Shown here one piece after another: positions 44,176 to 52,335 of a stretch of 64,000 nt of DNA (within the stretch, counting starts at the first letter, position 1; each line of letters opens with the position of its first letter). The translations under genes and the position numbers were made by a program. The notes beneath the pieces are model-generated. The model saw nothing but the letters and a program-made list of their open reading frames with translations. It was not told the origin of the DNA and did not search any database. The stretch is from NCBI RefSeq assembly GCF_024158035.1, contig NZ_JAMZEK010000001.1, positions 1,592,001 to 1,656,000 on the forward strand, read 5' to 3'. The stretch is from Dyella lutea. GTDB taxonomy: Bacteria; Pseudomonadota; Gammaproteobacteria; Xanthomonadales; Rhodanobacteraceae.

Positions 44176-45189
44176 TCATAGACGACCCCGTGGCTCGTTG
44201 CCCATATCACTGCGGCGCATGCCCAAGCTCAACCCATCGGGCAGTTCGGCGGCAGCCGCGATGAGGGTCGGTGTGCTTGCGATGATGCGGTGGTTATCCA
44301 GCACTGCGAAGGACGGATACCAGCGATGCGCGTCGCGGTCGAACTCGTAGACAAGCCGCGCAGCCGGCATCGATCGATCTTTAAGGGTGGCAATGACCTT
44401 GGCAGCCTGCGTGGCAGCCAAGGCAAGGCCCTCGTGCGCCGCATAGTTTGAGGTTACGTCGACACCTCGGATGAGGAACGCGACATGACAGCCGTCGTGA
44501 TGACTCTCAATACTTAACACTGGCGACCTCCGATCACGCAGGCGACCAACAACGTCCTTTAGCCAGGCATGCACGCCCGCATAGGCGGCTTTGCCAGCCT
44601 CTGTCGCAAATGCTTTCACGAAGGGATTCCACACCAGTGCCGCAAAGATGAGCCCAACTTTAATCAGGTCGTGCGCTGTGTCAGCGGCATTGTGCGACAG
44701 CGACGTGCGCACCACGGGTAGCGGCGCTTGCGCGGCTAACTCATCAATCCAAGCCTCGGGAACGTCGCGCGGATCAGTGGCGATCTCAATCAGCAGATGG
44801 GCCGATGGCTCAGGCAACTCGTGAACGGGCGGCGCGACCACTTCGCTCAGGCCCAACTCGTCAAATGTCTGCACCGTGGCGCGGGTGTAATAGCCCAGCA
44901 CGGCGACCACAAAATGCTGGCCCTGGGGCGACTGGAAACGCGCTGCATCTAGAACATGGCCGATCGGCCGACCGGGATCGTGGTCGCGCAGGAGGGGCAT
45001 CGAGCGCTGCTCAAGCACCTTGAGTAGCGCATCTGGATCAGCTTCTACCAGAAGCTGTCCGTCGGCTCCTCGAGCGTCCGACCAGATTACACCGGAGACA
45101 ACCTCGCCATAGATCCCCTCTCGGTGCCGCGCAATGGACTCTTGCGCCCATTGCTGGGCTTCAATCGTGTCAGCGAGCAACTGAGACAT
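44176..45189 (-). CDS. Hypothetical protein, transposon cargo
   Basis: The 337-residue product begins MSQLLADTIEAQQWAQESIA. It has an acidic, soluble N-terminal half (EVVSGVIWSDARGADGQLL) and one hydrophobic segment near 174-190 (DLIKVGLIFAALVWNPFVKAF). A C-terminal basic half contains RLVYEFDRDAHRWYPSFAVL. I do not recognise the family. It is the first gene of the minus-strand cargo, with the next gene 39 bp away. Confidence 0.75.
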   Translation of the reverse strand: MSQLLADTIEAQQWAQESIARHREGIYGEVVSGVIWSDARGADGQLLVEADPDALLKVLEQRSMPLLRDHDPGRPIGHVLDAARFQSPQGQHFVVAVLGYYTRATVQTFDELGLSEVVAPPVHELPEPSAHLLIEIATDPRDVPEAWIDELAAQAPLPVVRTSLSHNAADTAHDLIKVGLIFAALVWNPFVKAFATEAGKAAYAGVHAWLKDVVGRLRDRRSPVLSIESHHDGCHVAFLIRGVDVTSNYAAHEGLALAATQAAKVIATLKDRSMPAARLVYEFDRDAHRWYPSFAVLDNHRIIASTPTLIAAAAELPDGLSLGMRRSDMGNEPRGRL

Positions 45190-45573
45190 GCTGTCGTGAC
45201 CTCGCGCGATAACGGGACAGACCTGCTTAGAGGTTAACTACACGGTTTGGCGATGACGCCCTGCTCAGGGTACCTATTCACTGAGCTTGCGGGAATGGGG
45301 CACCGGCGGCCCGGACACCTCCCGAGAGTGAGCCTCGTCTGCTCTGGCATGCGGCGGATCCAGCTCTCCGCGACTGGCAGCAATGGGTCGACTTCTGCCT
45401 GTCGAGCTTGCCCAGACCTCGTCGAGGCAGCAAGGGCCATGATCAGCCGGATTCGGCTACGCGGCGACATCTAACGGGGCGGCTGCGGCCGCCAGTTATC
45501 ACGAAAGCCCGTCGTGTTAGCTGTCCATCTATACCCCCTGCGGTTGGGCTTTTTGGGAGTCACCGCGGCCGTT
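45190..45573. other. Right-end subterminal region
   Basis: Two short overlapping frames (plus 45247-45474 and minus 45234-45470) have no ribosome sites or family resemblance and I call neither. The region leads into the right-end repeats. Confidence 0.5.
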
Positions 45574-45618
45574 TGACACCAATGTTTGTACATCGCCCCT
45601 GACACCATTGTTTGTACA
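45574..45618 (+). repeat. Two right-end direct repeats, probable TnsB sites
   Basis: TGACACCAATGTTTGTACA at 45574-45592 and TGACACCATTGTTTGTACA at 45600-45618 differ at one base and are spaced 26 bp. Both match the inner half of the terminal repeat, which lies in the opposite orientation. This directional cluster is typical of Tn7-like right ends. Confidence 0.8.
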
Positions 45619-45620
45619 AC

Positions 45621-45646
45621 ATGCACACACATTGGTGTCATGCCCA
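45621..45646 (-). repeat. Right terminal inverted repeat
   Basis: Read inward it begins TGGGCATGACACC and ends GTGTGTGCAT, matching the left end with about four mismatches. CAAG follows immediately at 45647-45650. The outer two bases (TG) before TGGGC make TGTGGGC, as in Tn7. Confidence 0.88.
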
Positions 45647-45743
45647 CAAGCAGCCGCACCGCTCGCCATGACTTCATACCCATAGACTAGTCATAAGTTC
45701 ACACTATGCTTGATCCCGACACAGGTAGCAGGGCGGTCAAGCC

Positions 45744-46109
45744 GTGGATGAGGACGTCGCCAGCGCGCTGAAGAAGTTCCAGAAGGAGTTGTCGGCCGGC
45801 ACGGTGTCGCTGGCGCTGCTCTCGGTGCTGGGGCGTGCGCGGCAGCCGATGTACGGCTACCAGATCGCCAAGCGGCTGGAGGCGGCGGGCGAGGGCGTGC
45901 TCGCGGGCAAGCAGAGCGCGCTGTATCCGGTGCTGCGCAACCTGGAAGCCGCCGAGCTGCTCAGCAGCGAAGTCGAGCCTTCCGTCAGCGGGCCGCCGCG
46001 CCGCTACTACCGCATCACCAAGACGGGTCGCGAGGTGCTCCGCGTCTGGACCGACGCCTGGCACGCCACGCGCGACTCGATGGACCGGGTTCTGGAGGGA
46101 GAGCTGTGA
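45744..46109 (+). CDS. PadR family transcriptional regulator
   Basis: The product is 121 residues from GTG 45744. PadR hallmarks are GTVSLALLSVLGRARQPMYG, KQSALYPVLRNLEAAELLSS and GPPRRYYRITKTGREVL. The stop overlaps the next gene by ATGA. A possible weak promoter (TAGACT, 16 bases, TATGCT) ends at 45710, only about 65 bp from the transposon end. The insertion could therefore influence its expression. It resembles the PadR at 22.9 kb in layout. Confidence 0.9.
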   Translation: MDEDVASALKKFQKELSAGTVSLALLSVLGRARQPMYGYQIAKRLEAAGEGVLAGKQSALYPVLRNLEAAELLSSEVEPSVSGPPRRYYRITKTGREVLRVWTDAWHATRDSMDRVLEGEL

Positions 46110-47032
46110 TGAATGCGCCACGCACGATCGCCGAATACCTCGCGCAGCTGCGCGACGCCCTGCGCGGGGCCGATCCCGCGCTGATCCAGGACGCGCTGTA
46201 CGACGCCGAGGAACACCTGCGGGCCGAGCTGGCCGAGCAGCCGGGACGCAGCGAGGCGGAGATGCTCGCCCACGTCGTCGGCAGCTACGGCGCGCCGGAC
46301 GAAGTGGCCGAGCTGTACCGCGACCAGGAGATCAAGATCCAGCGCGCGCTGCGGCCGCCGCCGATGCAAAAGCGTCGATCGCTGGCGGGCCGTTTCTTCG
46401 GCGTGGCCGGCGACGTGCGTGCCTGGGGTGCACTGTTCTACATGCTGCTGGCCCTGGGCACCGGCATCGCCTACTTCGTGCTGGTGGTGGTCGGGCTGTC
46501 GATGTCGGCGGGCCTGTCGGTGCTGATCGTCGGCATCCCGTTCATCGTGCTGTTCTTCGGCGTGGTGCGGGCGATGTCGCTGATGGAGGGGCGTATCGTG
46601 GAGGCGATGCTCGGCGTGCGCATGCCGCGGCGGCCGCCGTACCCGGCGCAGAACGGGTCGCTGCTCAAGCGCATCGGCGCGATGTTCACCGACTGGCGCA
46701 CCTGGACCACGATGTTCTACATGGTGTTGATGCTGCCGCTGGGCATCGCCTATTTCACGCTCACCGTGACGCTGATGACGATGGCGCTGGCGTCCATGGC
46801 GCTGCCGTTCGCGCGGCTGGTGGACATCGACGGCATCAACCGCGTGTTCGTCGATGGCACCCTCACCTTCGACTGGGGTATGGGCCCGCACGTGCCGGGC
46901 TGGGGCGAACTGATCGCCGTGGGCATCGGTGGCATGCTGCTGTTCTTCGCCACCCTGCACCTGGTACGGGCACTGGGCCAGCTGCAGGGCCAGCTCGCCA
47001 AGCACCTGCTGGTGGCCGGTTCGGCGCGCTGA
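46106..47032 (+). CDS. PadR-associated membrane protein (DUF1700/sensor-like)
   Basis: The 308-residue product begins with a helical cytoplasmic domain (IAEYLAQLRDALRGADPALI, YDAEEHLRAELAEQPGRSEA, VVGSYGAPDEVAELYRDQEI). Two blocks of paired membrane helices follow, each led by RAWGALFYMLLALGTGIAYF or WRTWTTMFYMVLMLPLGIAY. The repeat indicates an internal duplication typical of the Sensor domain. The function is unknown; the genes are translationally coupled to PadR. Confidence 0.82.
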   Translation: MMNAPRTIAEYLAQLRDALRGADPALIQDALYDAEEHLRAELAEQPGRSEAEMLAHVVGSYGAPDEVAELYRDQEIKIQRALRPPPMQKRRSLAGRFFGVAGDVRAWGALFYMLLALGTGIAYFVLVVVGLSMSAGLSVLIVGIPFIVLFFGVVRAMSLMEGRIVEAMLGVRMPRRPPYPAQNGSLLKRIGAMFTDWRTWTTMFYMVLMLPLGIAYFTLTVTLMTMALASMALPFARLVDIDGINRVFVDGTLTFDWGMGPHVPGWGELIAVGIGGMLLFFATLHLVRALGQLQGQLAKHLLVAGSAR

Positions 47033-47058
47033 ACGCCCAGGAGTTGCGGGAGAGCGGT

Positions 47059-47502
47059 ATGAACGGGGAGTGGCAATGGATGGCCGGCCGCTGGGAACGG
47101 GAGGAACGGATCTCGGCCACGCGCTGGGGCCCGGCCGGAGTCGCCCGCGGATGCATCGATGCGCGCATCGAACTGGGTGGGCGCCTGCTGGTGCAGGACT
47201 ACCGCCACGACCGCGACGGTGCGACAGCGCTGCGGGTCCACGCGGTATTCGTCGCCGAACCGGCGGGTCGCGTGTCGCTGTACTGGTTCGACAGCTGCGG
47301 GTTCCTGCCGCAGGAACCGGCAGCGGGTGCCTGGTGCGACGAGGTCCTGACGATCGTCCGCCGCTCGCCCCGTGGCCAGACACGGCATCGCTACACCCCG
47401 CGCGACGCGCAGGCTTCTCGCCTGGAGCTGGCCAGCTCGTTCGACGACGGCGTGAGCTGGGAGCCGTTGATGGAGACGACCTATCACCGTATCGGTGACT
47501 GA
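47059..47502 (+). CDS. DUF1579 protein
   Basis: The ATG at 47059 has GGGAG upstream; the product is 147 residues. It shows the family pattern: WQWMAGRWEREERISATRWG, ELGGRLLVQDYRHDRDG, VSLYWFDSCGF and SSFDDGVSWEPLMETTYHR. This is a beta-rich lipocalin-like fold of unknown function. It lies 26 bp after the PadR-associated membrane protein and may belong to the same operon. It converges on the DUF1501 gene. Confidence 0.82.
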   Translation: MNGEWQWMAGRWEREERISATRWGPAGVARGCIDARIELGGRLLVQDYRHDRDGATALRVHAVFVAEPAGRVSLYWFDSCGFLPQEPAAGAWCDEVLTIVRRSPRGQTRHRYTPRDAQASRLELASSFDDGVSWEPLMETTYHRIGD

Positions 47503-47511
47503 GCGTCCGGC

Positions 47512-48714
47512 TCAGACCAGCCCGAGATCGACCGGCCGCGCCTGCGGGAACACCGACTGCAGCTGGTCGGCGCGCAGTCCCCACAGTTTCTGCATCAGCC
47601 CGCCGAGCACGTCGCGGTAATTGTTGAGCACCGGGTAATCACGGTTCTGCAGCAGGTTGGGCTGGGTGACGGCCACCTGTTCGCCGGCGATGCGGCCGCC
47701 GCGCACGCGGCCACCGAGCACCCAGTGCACCGTGCCGTGGCCGTGGTCGGTGCCCTTGTCGCCGTTCTCGCGGAAGGTGCGGCCGAATTCCGAAAGCACC
47801 ACCACGGTGGTGTCGTTCCAGTCGTCGCCCAGCGCGTCGGCGTAGGCGGCCAGGCCCTCGCCGAGGTTGCGCAGGTTGTTGGCCAGACCGCCTTTCACGC
47901 TGCCCTGGTTGACGTGGGTGTCCCAGCCGCCGACGTCGACGAAGCCGAGCCGGTACTGGTCGCGCATCAGCGTGGCGATGCGCCGGGTCTCGCTGGCGAA
48001 GTTGCGTGCGCTGGGCGCGCCGCGGCTGGCGGCGACCATCTCTCTTTCCAGATCGGCGGTGACATCCTTGCGCAGGGCCAGTCCGTCGGCCGAGGCCGCG
48101 GCCAGTGCTGTGCCCTGGTACATGCTGGCAAGGATCGCCGCCTGGCGGTCGTTGAAGTGCGACTTCGTGTTGCCCTTGAGCGAAATATTGGGGATGTCGT
48201 GGCCGGCACCCTGGAAGCTCAACGGCAGGTTGTTGGTGAAGGCGATCGCCGGCGTGCCGGTGAGCTGGCCGGACAGTCGCGCCATGAAGCCGGAGCGGTA
48301 GTCGCCGCTGTGATCCATCGGTTCGCCGCGCTCGATGTGGTCCTGCGTCTCGAAGTGGCTGCGCGAGAGATCGGTGGTGCCGGCGAAGGGCACGAAGGCG
48401 ATCTGCTTCTTCTGCCACAACGGCCAGATGGAATCGCGCAATACCGGGTTCAGGCCCCAGCCGCCGTCCAGCGGCAGCGCACTGTCCGGGTTGCCCGCAT
48501 CCGGCCGGGCGATCGCCAGGGTCGGCCGCGATTCGTAGTAGAAGTCGCTGCCGGTCGGCACCAGCAGGTTGTTGCAGTCGTAGCCGCCGCGCAGGAACAC
48601 CAGCAGGAAGCGCGGCGCGTTGGCCGGTGCGGCAAACAGCCGGCTGGAGAACGACAGGGCCGGGGCGGCGAGCGCGGCGGCAGCGGCGGTGCGGAGAAAC
48701 TGGCGACGATCCAT
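47512..48714 (-). CDS. DUF1501 secreted protein
   Basis: The ATG at 48714 gives 400 residues. The start MDRRQFLRTAAAAALAAPAL carries a twin-arginine-type export signal. The DUF1501 core includes FLLVFLRGGYDCNNLLVP, GTTDLSRSHFETQDHIERGE, VVVLSEFGRTFRENGDKGTD and HGHGTVHWVLGG, resembling the metal-binding alkaline phosphatase/sulfatase fold. It follows the DUF1800 gene by 8 bp. The two families nearly always occur together, with unknown function in the periplasm. Confidence 0.9.
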   Translation of the reverse strand: MDRRQFLRTAAAAALAAPALSFSSRLFAAPANAPRFLLVFLRGGYDCNNLLVPTGSDFYYESRPTLAIARPDAGNPDSALPLDGGWGLNPVLRDSIWPLWQKKQIAFVPFAGTTDLSRSHFETQDHIERGEPMDHSGDYRSGFMARLSGQLTGTPAIAFTNNLPLSFQGAGHDIPNISLKGNTKSHFNDRQAAILASMYQGTALAAASADGLALRKDVTADLEREMVAASRGAPSARNFASETRRIATLMRDQYRLGFVDVGGWDTHVNQGSVKGGLANNLRNLGEGLAAYADALGDDWNDTTVVVLSEFGRTFRENGDKGTDHGHGTVHWVLGGRVRGGRIAGEQVAVTQPNLLQNRDYPVLNNYRDVLGGLMQKLWGLRADQLQSVFPQARPVDLGLV

Positions 48715-48722
48715 GGCGAACC

Positions 48723-50306
48723 TCAGCGCGTGTTGAAGTCGGGAGAGGACAGCAGGAAGGTGTTCCACTCGGCGGGCGATTTCGCCTGGGCCAGCGCGTC
48801 GCGGGTGTGCGGCGTCAGCCAGGGTTCCATCGCCTGCGCGAACAGCGGCCCGTTCAGGGCGGGCGGGTCCGGGCGCTCACCCGGTTGCCTGCGGGGCCGG
48901 GTGCCGTCGGGCGCGAACAGCGGCGCACGGCCGCTGCCGATCATGCCGGCGATGTCGAAGCGTTTGGCCATCTGCCCGGAGCCGGACCAGCTGGCGTTGT
49001 CCAGCGGCCAGCCGTCGGGGGTGATCCGGCCGTACAGCGGCTCGCCCATCTGGTTGAGCGCGGCGACCAGCGGCTGCGCGTTGGTGATCGGCCGGCCGTC
49101 CAGGCTGAAGCGCATCGCCGAGACGACGAACTGCATCGGATCCTTGAACTTGGCGCCGGCAGTGGCGGTGATGTCCTTCGAGGTGAACAGCGTGCGCAGC
49201 ACGGCCGCGATGTCGCCGTCGGTGCGCTGGAAGGTGCGCGCCATCGCGTCCACCAGCGCCTGCGGCGGCTGGTCGGCGACGAAGTACTCGGCGAGCTGGC
49301 GTGAGACGAACTGCGCGCAGGCCGGCTGTTTCACGATCAGGTCGACCGCGCGCTCCACTTCGCCGAAGCCGCCGCCCTCGATGCGCTGGCCGAGAAACAC
49401 CTTGTCGCCGTCGTCGTGGCGCGCCGGGTTGAACTCGAACATCCCCTGGCGCACCACGCCGGGCCGTTCGCCGCCGAAGCGGTCGAATCCGCCGAAGCGC
49501 CCGAAGCGGTTCGCGCGCGGTCCCCGCATCGCTTCGCGCGGGCGGATCACGCCGACACCGGTGAGGATGGCGGCCAGCTGCTGCACATCCTGCTGGGTGT
49601 AGCCGGCGTGCACGCCCAGGGTGTGCAGCTCCATCAGCTCGCGCGCGTAGTTCTCGTTGATCTTGTCCTTCGCGTTCTGCGCGTTGTCGAGGTAGACCAG
49701 CATCGCCGGGCTCTTCAGCGTGGCCATCACCAGGTCGCGGAACTTGCCCAGCGCGTGCGGGCGGATCACGTGCTCCTCGTAGTCGGCGGCCAAGAGCTTC
49801 ACCGGGCCCTTGTTGCCGTAGACGCTGAAGTGGTTGAGCCAGAACCACACCATCTGTTCCTTCAGCGGATTGCTGCCGTAGATGGCGTGCAGCAGCTCGG
49901 CCTGCTGGGCCTGGCGCAGCAGTTCGCGGCCGTGGATCTGTGCCGCTTTCTTCGCCGCGACCTTGGCGTCGCCGTCCGGCATCGCCTTCACCTGGCGCAA
50001 GGCCTGGCGATAGGACATCAGCAGCTGGGCCGGCGGTGTGGCGATCGCCTCGTAGCCGTCGATCTCCTGGCGGATCGCCGGCGGCAGCTGGTCGTCGCGG
50101 TCGACCAGGGCCTCGTCCAGCCAGCGCTTGCGGCCCAGTTCCCGATAGCGCTCAAGGGTGGCGCTGTCGATGCCGAAGCTGGCGCGACGCAGCCAGGCGA
50201 TGTCGTCGCGGGTCAGCGGGACACTGTCGGCGCGGGCTGGGGCGCACGTTGCGCCGGCCAGTGCAAGCAACAGGCCGAGCGGTGCGAGGCGGGTATATCG
50301 GCGCAT
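48723..50306 (-). CDS. DUF1800 secreted protein
   Basis: The ATG at 50306 gives 527 residues with a signal peptide (LAPLGLLLALAGATCAPARA). The DUF1800 pattern is clear: DDIAWLRRASFGIDSATLER, EQMVWFWLNHFSVYGNKGP, YARELMELHTLGVHAGYTQQ and KFKDPMQFVVSAMRF. It is paired with the downstream DUF1501 gene. The function of the pair is unknown. Confidence 0.9.
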   Translation of the reverse strand: MRRYTRLAPLGLLLALAGATCAPARADSVPLTRDDIAWLRRASFGIDSATLERYRELGRKRWLDEALVDRDDQLPPAIRQEIDGYEAIATPPAQLLMSYRQALRQVKAMPDGDAKVAAKKAAQIHGRELLRQAQQAELLHAIYGSNPLKEQMVWFWLNHFSVYGNKGPVKLLAADYEEHVIRPHALGKFRDLVMATLKSPAMLVYLDNAQNAKDKINENYARELMELHTLGVHAGYTQQDVQQLAAILTGVGVIRPREAMRGPRANRFGRFGGFDRFGGERPGVVRQGMFEFNPARHDDGDKVFLGQRIEGGGFGEVERAVDLIVKQPACAQFVSRQLAEYFVADQPPQALVDAMARTFQRTDGDIAAVLRTLFTSKDITATAGAKFKDPMQFVVSAMRFSLDGRPITNAQPLVAALNQMGEPLYGRITPDGWPLDNASWSGSGQMAKRFDIAGMIGSGRAPLFAPDGTRPRRQPGERPDPPALNGPLFAQAMEPWLTPHTRDALAQAKSPAEWNTFLLSSPDFNTR

Positions 50307-50423
50307 GCAGGGGCGTCCTTCCGGGGCGGTCAGCGCCATCTTCAACGCGGTGCATGCGCCGTGGTGTACCGGGAAGGAGCCGGAGCGAATCCGCGTTCAT
50401 TCTTCGCAAGACGTTACGCGAAT

Positions 50424-50711
50424 TCAGAACTCGTCGACAAACTCCACCACCATGCCGTGGCGGCTGCCGACGAACTCGGCCACGCTGCGCACCGCGTCGG
50501 CATGCAGCGCATTGGGTGCACGTACCTCGACGCAATAGACACGCCCTTCGCTGTCGTCGACCAGTTCGCTGGAGCTGGAGTCGTCACGCATGGCGGGCGT
50601 GAGGTCGTCCACTTCTTCGACGTGCTCGATGCCGTCGATACCGTGCAGGGCATTGATCACGTCGTCGGCATTCTCTCGGCTGCCGATCAGGCGCATGCGG
50701 ACCATGGGCAT
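50424..50711 (-). CDS. Small acidic protein, unknown
   Basis: The 95-residue product begins MPMVRMRLIGSRENADDVIN and continues ALHGIDGIEHVEEVDDLTPA, then YCVEVRAPNALHADAVRSVA and GMVVEFVDEF. The alternation of strands and helices suggests a small ferredoxin-like fold of ACT type. The gene has a GGAG 12 bases upstream. It is cytoplasmic, with function unknown. It lies divergent from the methyltransferase gene. Confidence 0.7.
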   Translation of the reverse strand: MPMVRMRLIGSRENADDVINALHGIDGIEHVEEVDDLTPAMRDDSSSSELVDDSEGRVYCVEVRAPNALHADAVRSVAEFVGSRHGMVVEFVDEF

Positions 50712-50822
50712 GGGGGGGGCTCTCCGGCGGGTAGGGCAAGCCCATGCTGGAACGGGGAGTGTTCGTGCGAGGTGATGCCGCCCGGCGGTTACCATGGCCG
50801 GCCAGATCACCGGAAACCCATC

Positions 50823-51431
50823 GTGCCCAAGACCTACGACCGAGCGTACTTCGACAAGTGGTACCGCCATCCCGACCACTCGGTAGCCTCGCCGGCGGAG
50901 CTGCGCCGCAAGGTGGCGCTGGCCCTGGCGCTGGCCGAGTTCTACCTGGGCCGGCCGATCCGCAACGTGCTGGATGTGGGCTGCGGCGAGGCGCCTTGGC
51001 GCACCCACCTGCGCGCGCTCCGTCCCGGCATCGCGTATCGCGGCCTCGACGCCAGCGAATACGTGGTGTCCCGCTACGGGCGCAGCCGCGATATCGGCCT
51101 GGCCACTTTCGGCCAGCTGCAGCACCTGCGCTTCGACGAGCGCTACGACCTGATCGTGTGCAGCGACGTGCTGCATTACCTCAAGGCCGCCGAGATCCGT
51201 GCCGGGCTGGAGGGACTGGTCGACATGCTCGAGGGCGTCGCCTTCATCGAGGTGTTCACCAGGCAGGACGACCCGGCCGGCGACCTGCAGGGCTTCGTCG
51301 CCCGCAACGCTTCCTGGTACCTGCGCACCTTCCGCGACGCCGGCCTGCTGCCGTGCGGTTCGCAGGCCTACCTGGGGCCGCGGTTGGATCGACGGATCGC
51401 GGCGCTGGAGCGGGCGCAGCTGGCGCTCTAG
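50823..51431 (+). CDS. SAM-dependent methyltransferase
   Basis: Start at GTG 50823; 202 residues. Motif I is NVLDVGCGEAPW with the SAM loop, motif II is in YRGLDASEYVVSRYG, and motif IV is YDLIVCSDVLHYLKAAEI. This is a class I methyltransferase of the Methyltransf_11/25 type. The substrate is unknown. Confidence 0.88.
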   Translation: MPKTYDRAYFDKWYRHPDHSVASPAELRRKVALALALAEFYLGRPIRNVLDVGCGEAPWRTHLRALRPGIAYRGLDASEYVVSRYGRSRDIGLATFGQLQHLRFDERYDLIVCSDVLHYLKAAEIRAGLEGLVDMLEGVAFIEVFTRQDDPAGDLQGFVARNASWYLRTFRDAGLLPCGSQAYLGPRLDRRIAALERAQLAL

Positions 51432-51459
51432 GCGTTCAACGGAAGATCGGAGGCGGACC

Positions 51460-51873
51460 ATGGAGTGGCCACTGGCCTGGCGTCGGCGCAGGGCGCTGGA
51501 GCGCATGCTGGATGAAGAGAGGCGCGCATCACGAGCGCGCGCCGCCGGGATCGTCGAGTCCCTCGAACGTGACGGCGCAGGGACCGGACGGATCCTCGCT
51601 GCGTTGGCCCGGGAGCTGCACCGGCATGCCCCGAGCATGGCCGAGCTCGAAGCGAGGGTGAGGGACAGGACTTCGCTGCGCGAGCTGGAAGGCCAGCTCG
51701 ACAAGCTTCCGCGCGGTGCCGGATGGCAGTTGCTCTCGCTCTACATACGGGAGCGGCGGCGGATGGCGAAAGGGCGGGGGCGGCGCTTGCTGGCACGGCT
51801 TGGGGCATCCGTGCTCCTGCTGGCCGCAGGCGTGGTGGCGTGGATGTTCTGGCTGGCGGCCGTCGACGCCTGA
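51460..51873 (+). CDS. Hypothetical protein with C-terminal membrane helix
   Basis: The ATG at 51460 has GGAGG upstream; 137 residues. The first 100 residues are Arg/Glu-rich and helical, probably a coiled coil (LERMLDEERRASRARAAGIV). A single membrane helix follows at about 114-134 (LGASVLLLAAGVVAWMFWLA). This tail-anchored layout gives no function. It lies 28 bp after the methyltransferase gene and may share its transcript. Confidence 0.75.
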   Translation: MEWPLAWRRRRALERMLDEERRASRARAAGIVESLERDGAGTGRILAALARELHRHAPSMAELEARVRDRTSLRELEGQLDKLPRGAGWQLLSLYIRERRRMAKGRGRRLLARLGASVLLLAAGVVAWMFWLAAVDA

Positions 51874-52002
51874 TTGCGTCCGCTGGCGGGGCCGGCGGAC
51901 CCGCGCTCCCTGGCTGGCCGGCGCAATGACTTGTGCGATGCGAAATGACACGGCTCGAGCGGCTGCGCTAAAACATTTCAACTTTTACTGAAATGTGAAT
52001 TT

Positions 52003-52335
52003 GTGAACCGCAGGAATCCGACCAGGCACCCTCTCGTGGTGGAAACGGCGCGCCAGCTCAAGGCGCTCGGCAACCCCGTTCGGCTGCTGGTGCTGTGCCG
52101 GCTCCATCACGGCGGCGAGGCCTCGGTCAGCGTGCTGGCTAAGGAGCTCGGGGTGGGCATGTCGGCGCTGTCGCAACACCTGGCCCGCATGCGTGAAGAG
52201 GGACTGGTACTCCAGCGGCGCCAGGTGCGCCAATTGCTCTATCGACTCGATGAATCCGCATCCGCCCATCTGCCGGCGGTGCTCTCAGGCATCTGCGGCC
52301 TTGCCAGGCCGCCATCCACCGAAGGAGAAGTTCCG
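52003..52335 (+). CDS. ArsR family transcriptional regulator (reads into the next gene)
   Basis: Starting at 52003, the first about 105 residues form an ArsR-type winged helix: VETARQLKALGNPVRLLVLC, VSVLAKELGVGMSALSQHLA, RMREEGLVLQRRQVRQLLYR. The frame has no stop before the next gene's ATG at 52336, so the reading frame continues in phase into it for 294 codons. I end the annotation at 52335. No As/Cys metal site is obvious, so the ligand may be a sulfur compound, as in sulfur-oxidation regulators. It probably controls the operon that follows. Confidence 0.75.

Larger units (their letters stand above)
30245..45646. mobile_element. Tn7-like transposon with TnsAB fusion, 15.4 kb
   Basis: The ends are 26-bp inverted repeats matching at about 22 positions (TGGGCATGAC ... 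GTGTGCAT). The tetranucleotide CAAG lies immediately outside both ends. Extra copies of the end repeat lie inside each end. The core encodes a small HTH protein, a TnsA-TnsB fusion, TnsC and TniQ in one direction. Cargo includes a CHAT protease, an orphan HigA-type protein, two nuclease-like proteins, a DUF2971 protein and an unknown protein. Base composition differs from the host, with the left cargo clearly AT-rich. No TnsE, no second TniQ and no CRISPR array were seen. Confidence 0.88.

Noticed and set aside
45234-45474. Two overlapping short frames at the right end of the transposon
   Set aside because: No ribosome site, no family resemblance and mutual overlap.
45574-45618. Small CRISPR-like direct repeats
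   Set aside because: Only two copies, 26 bp apart, and both match the transposon terminal repeat.
30245-45646. CRISPR-associated transposon
   Set aside because: No CRISPR array or Cas gene is present; the repeats at the ends are TnsB-type sites, few in number and not regularly spaced with unique spacers.
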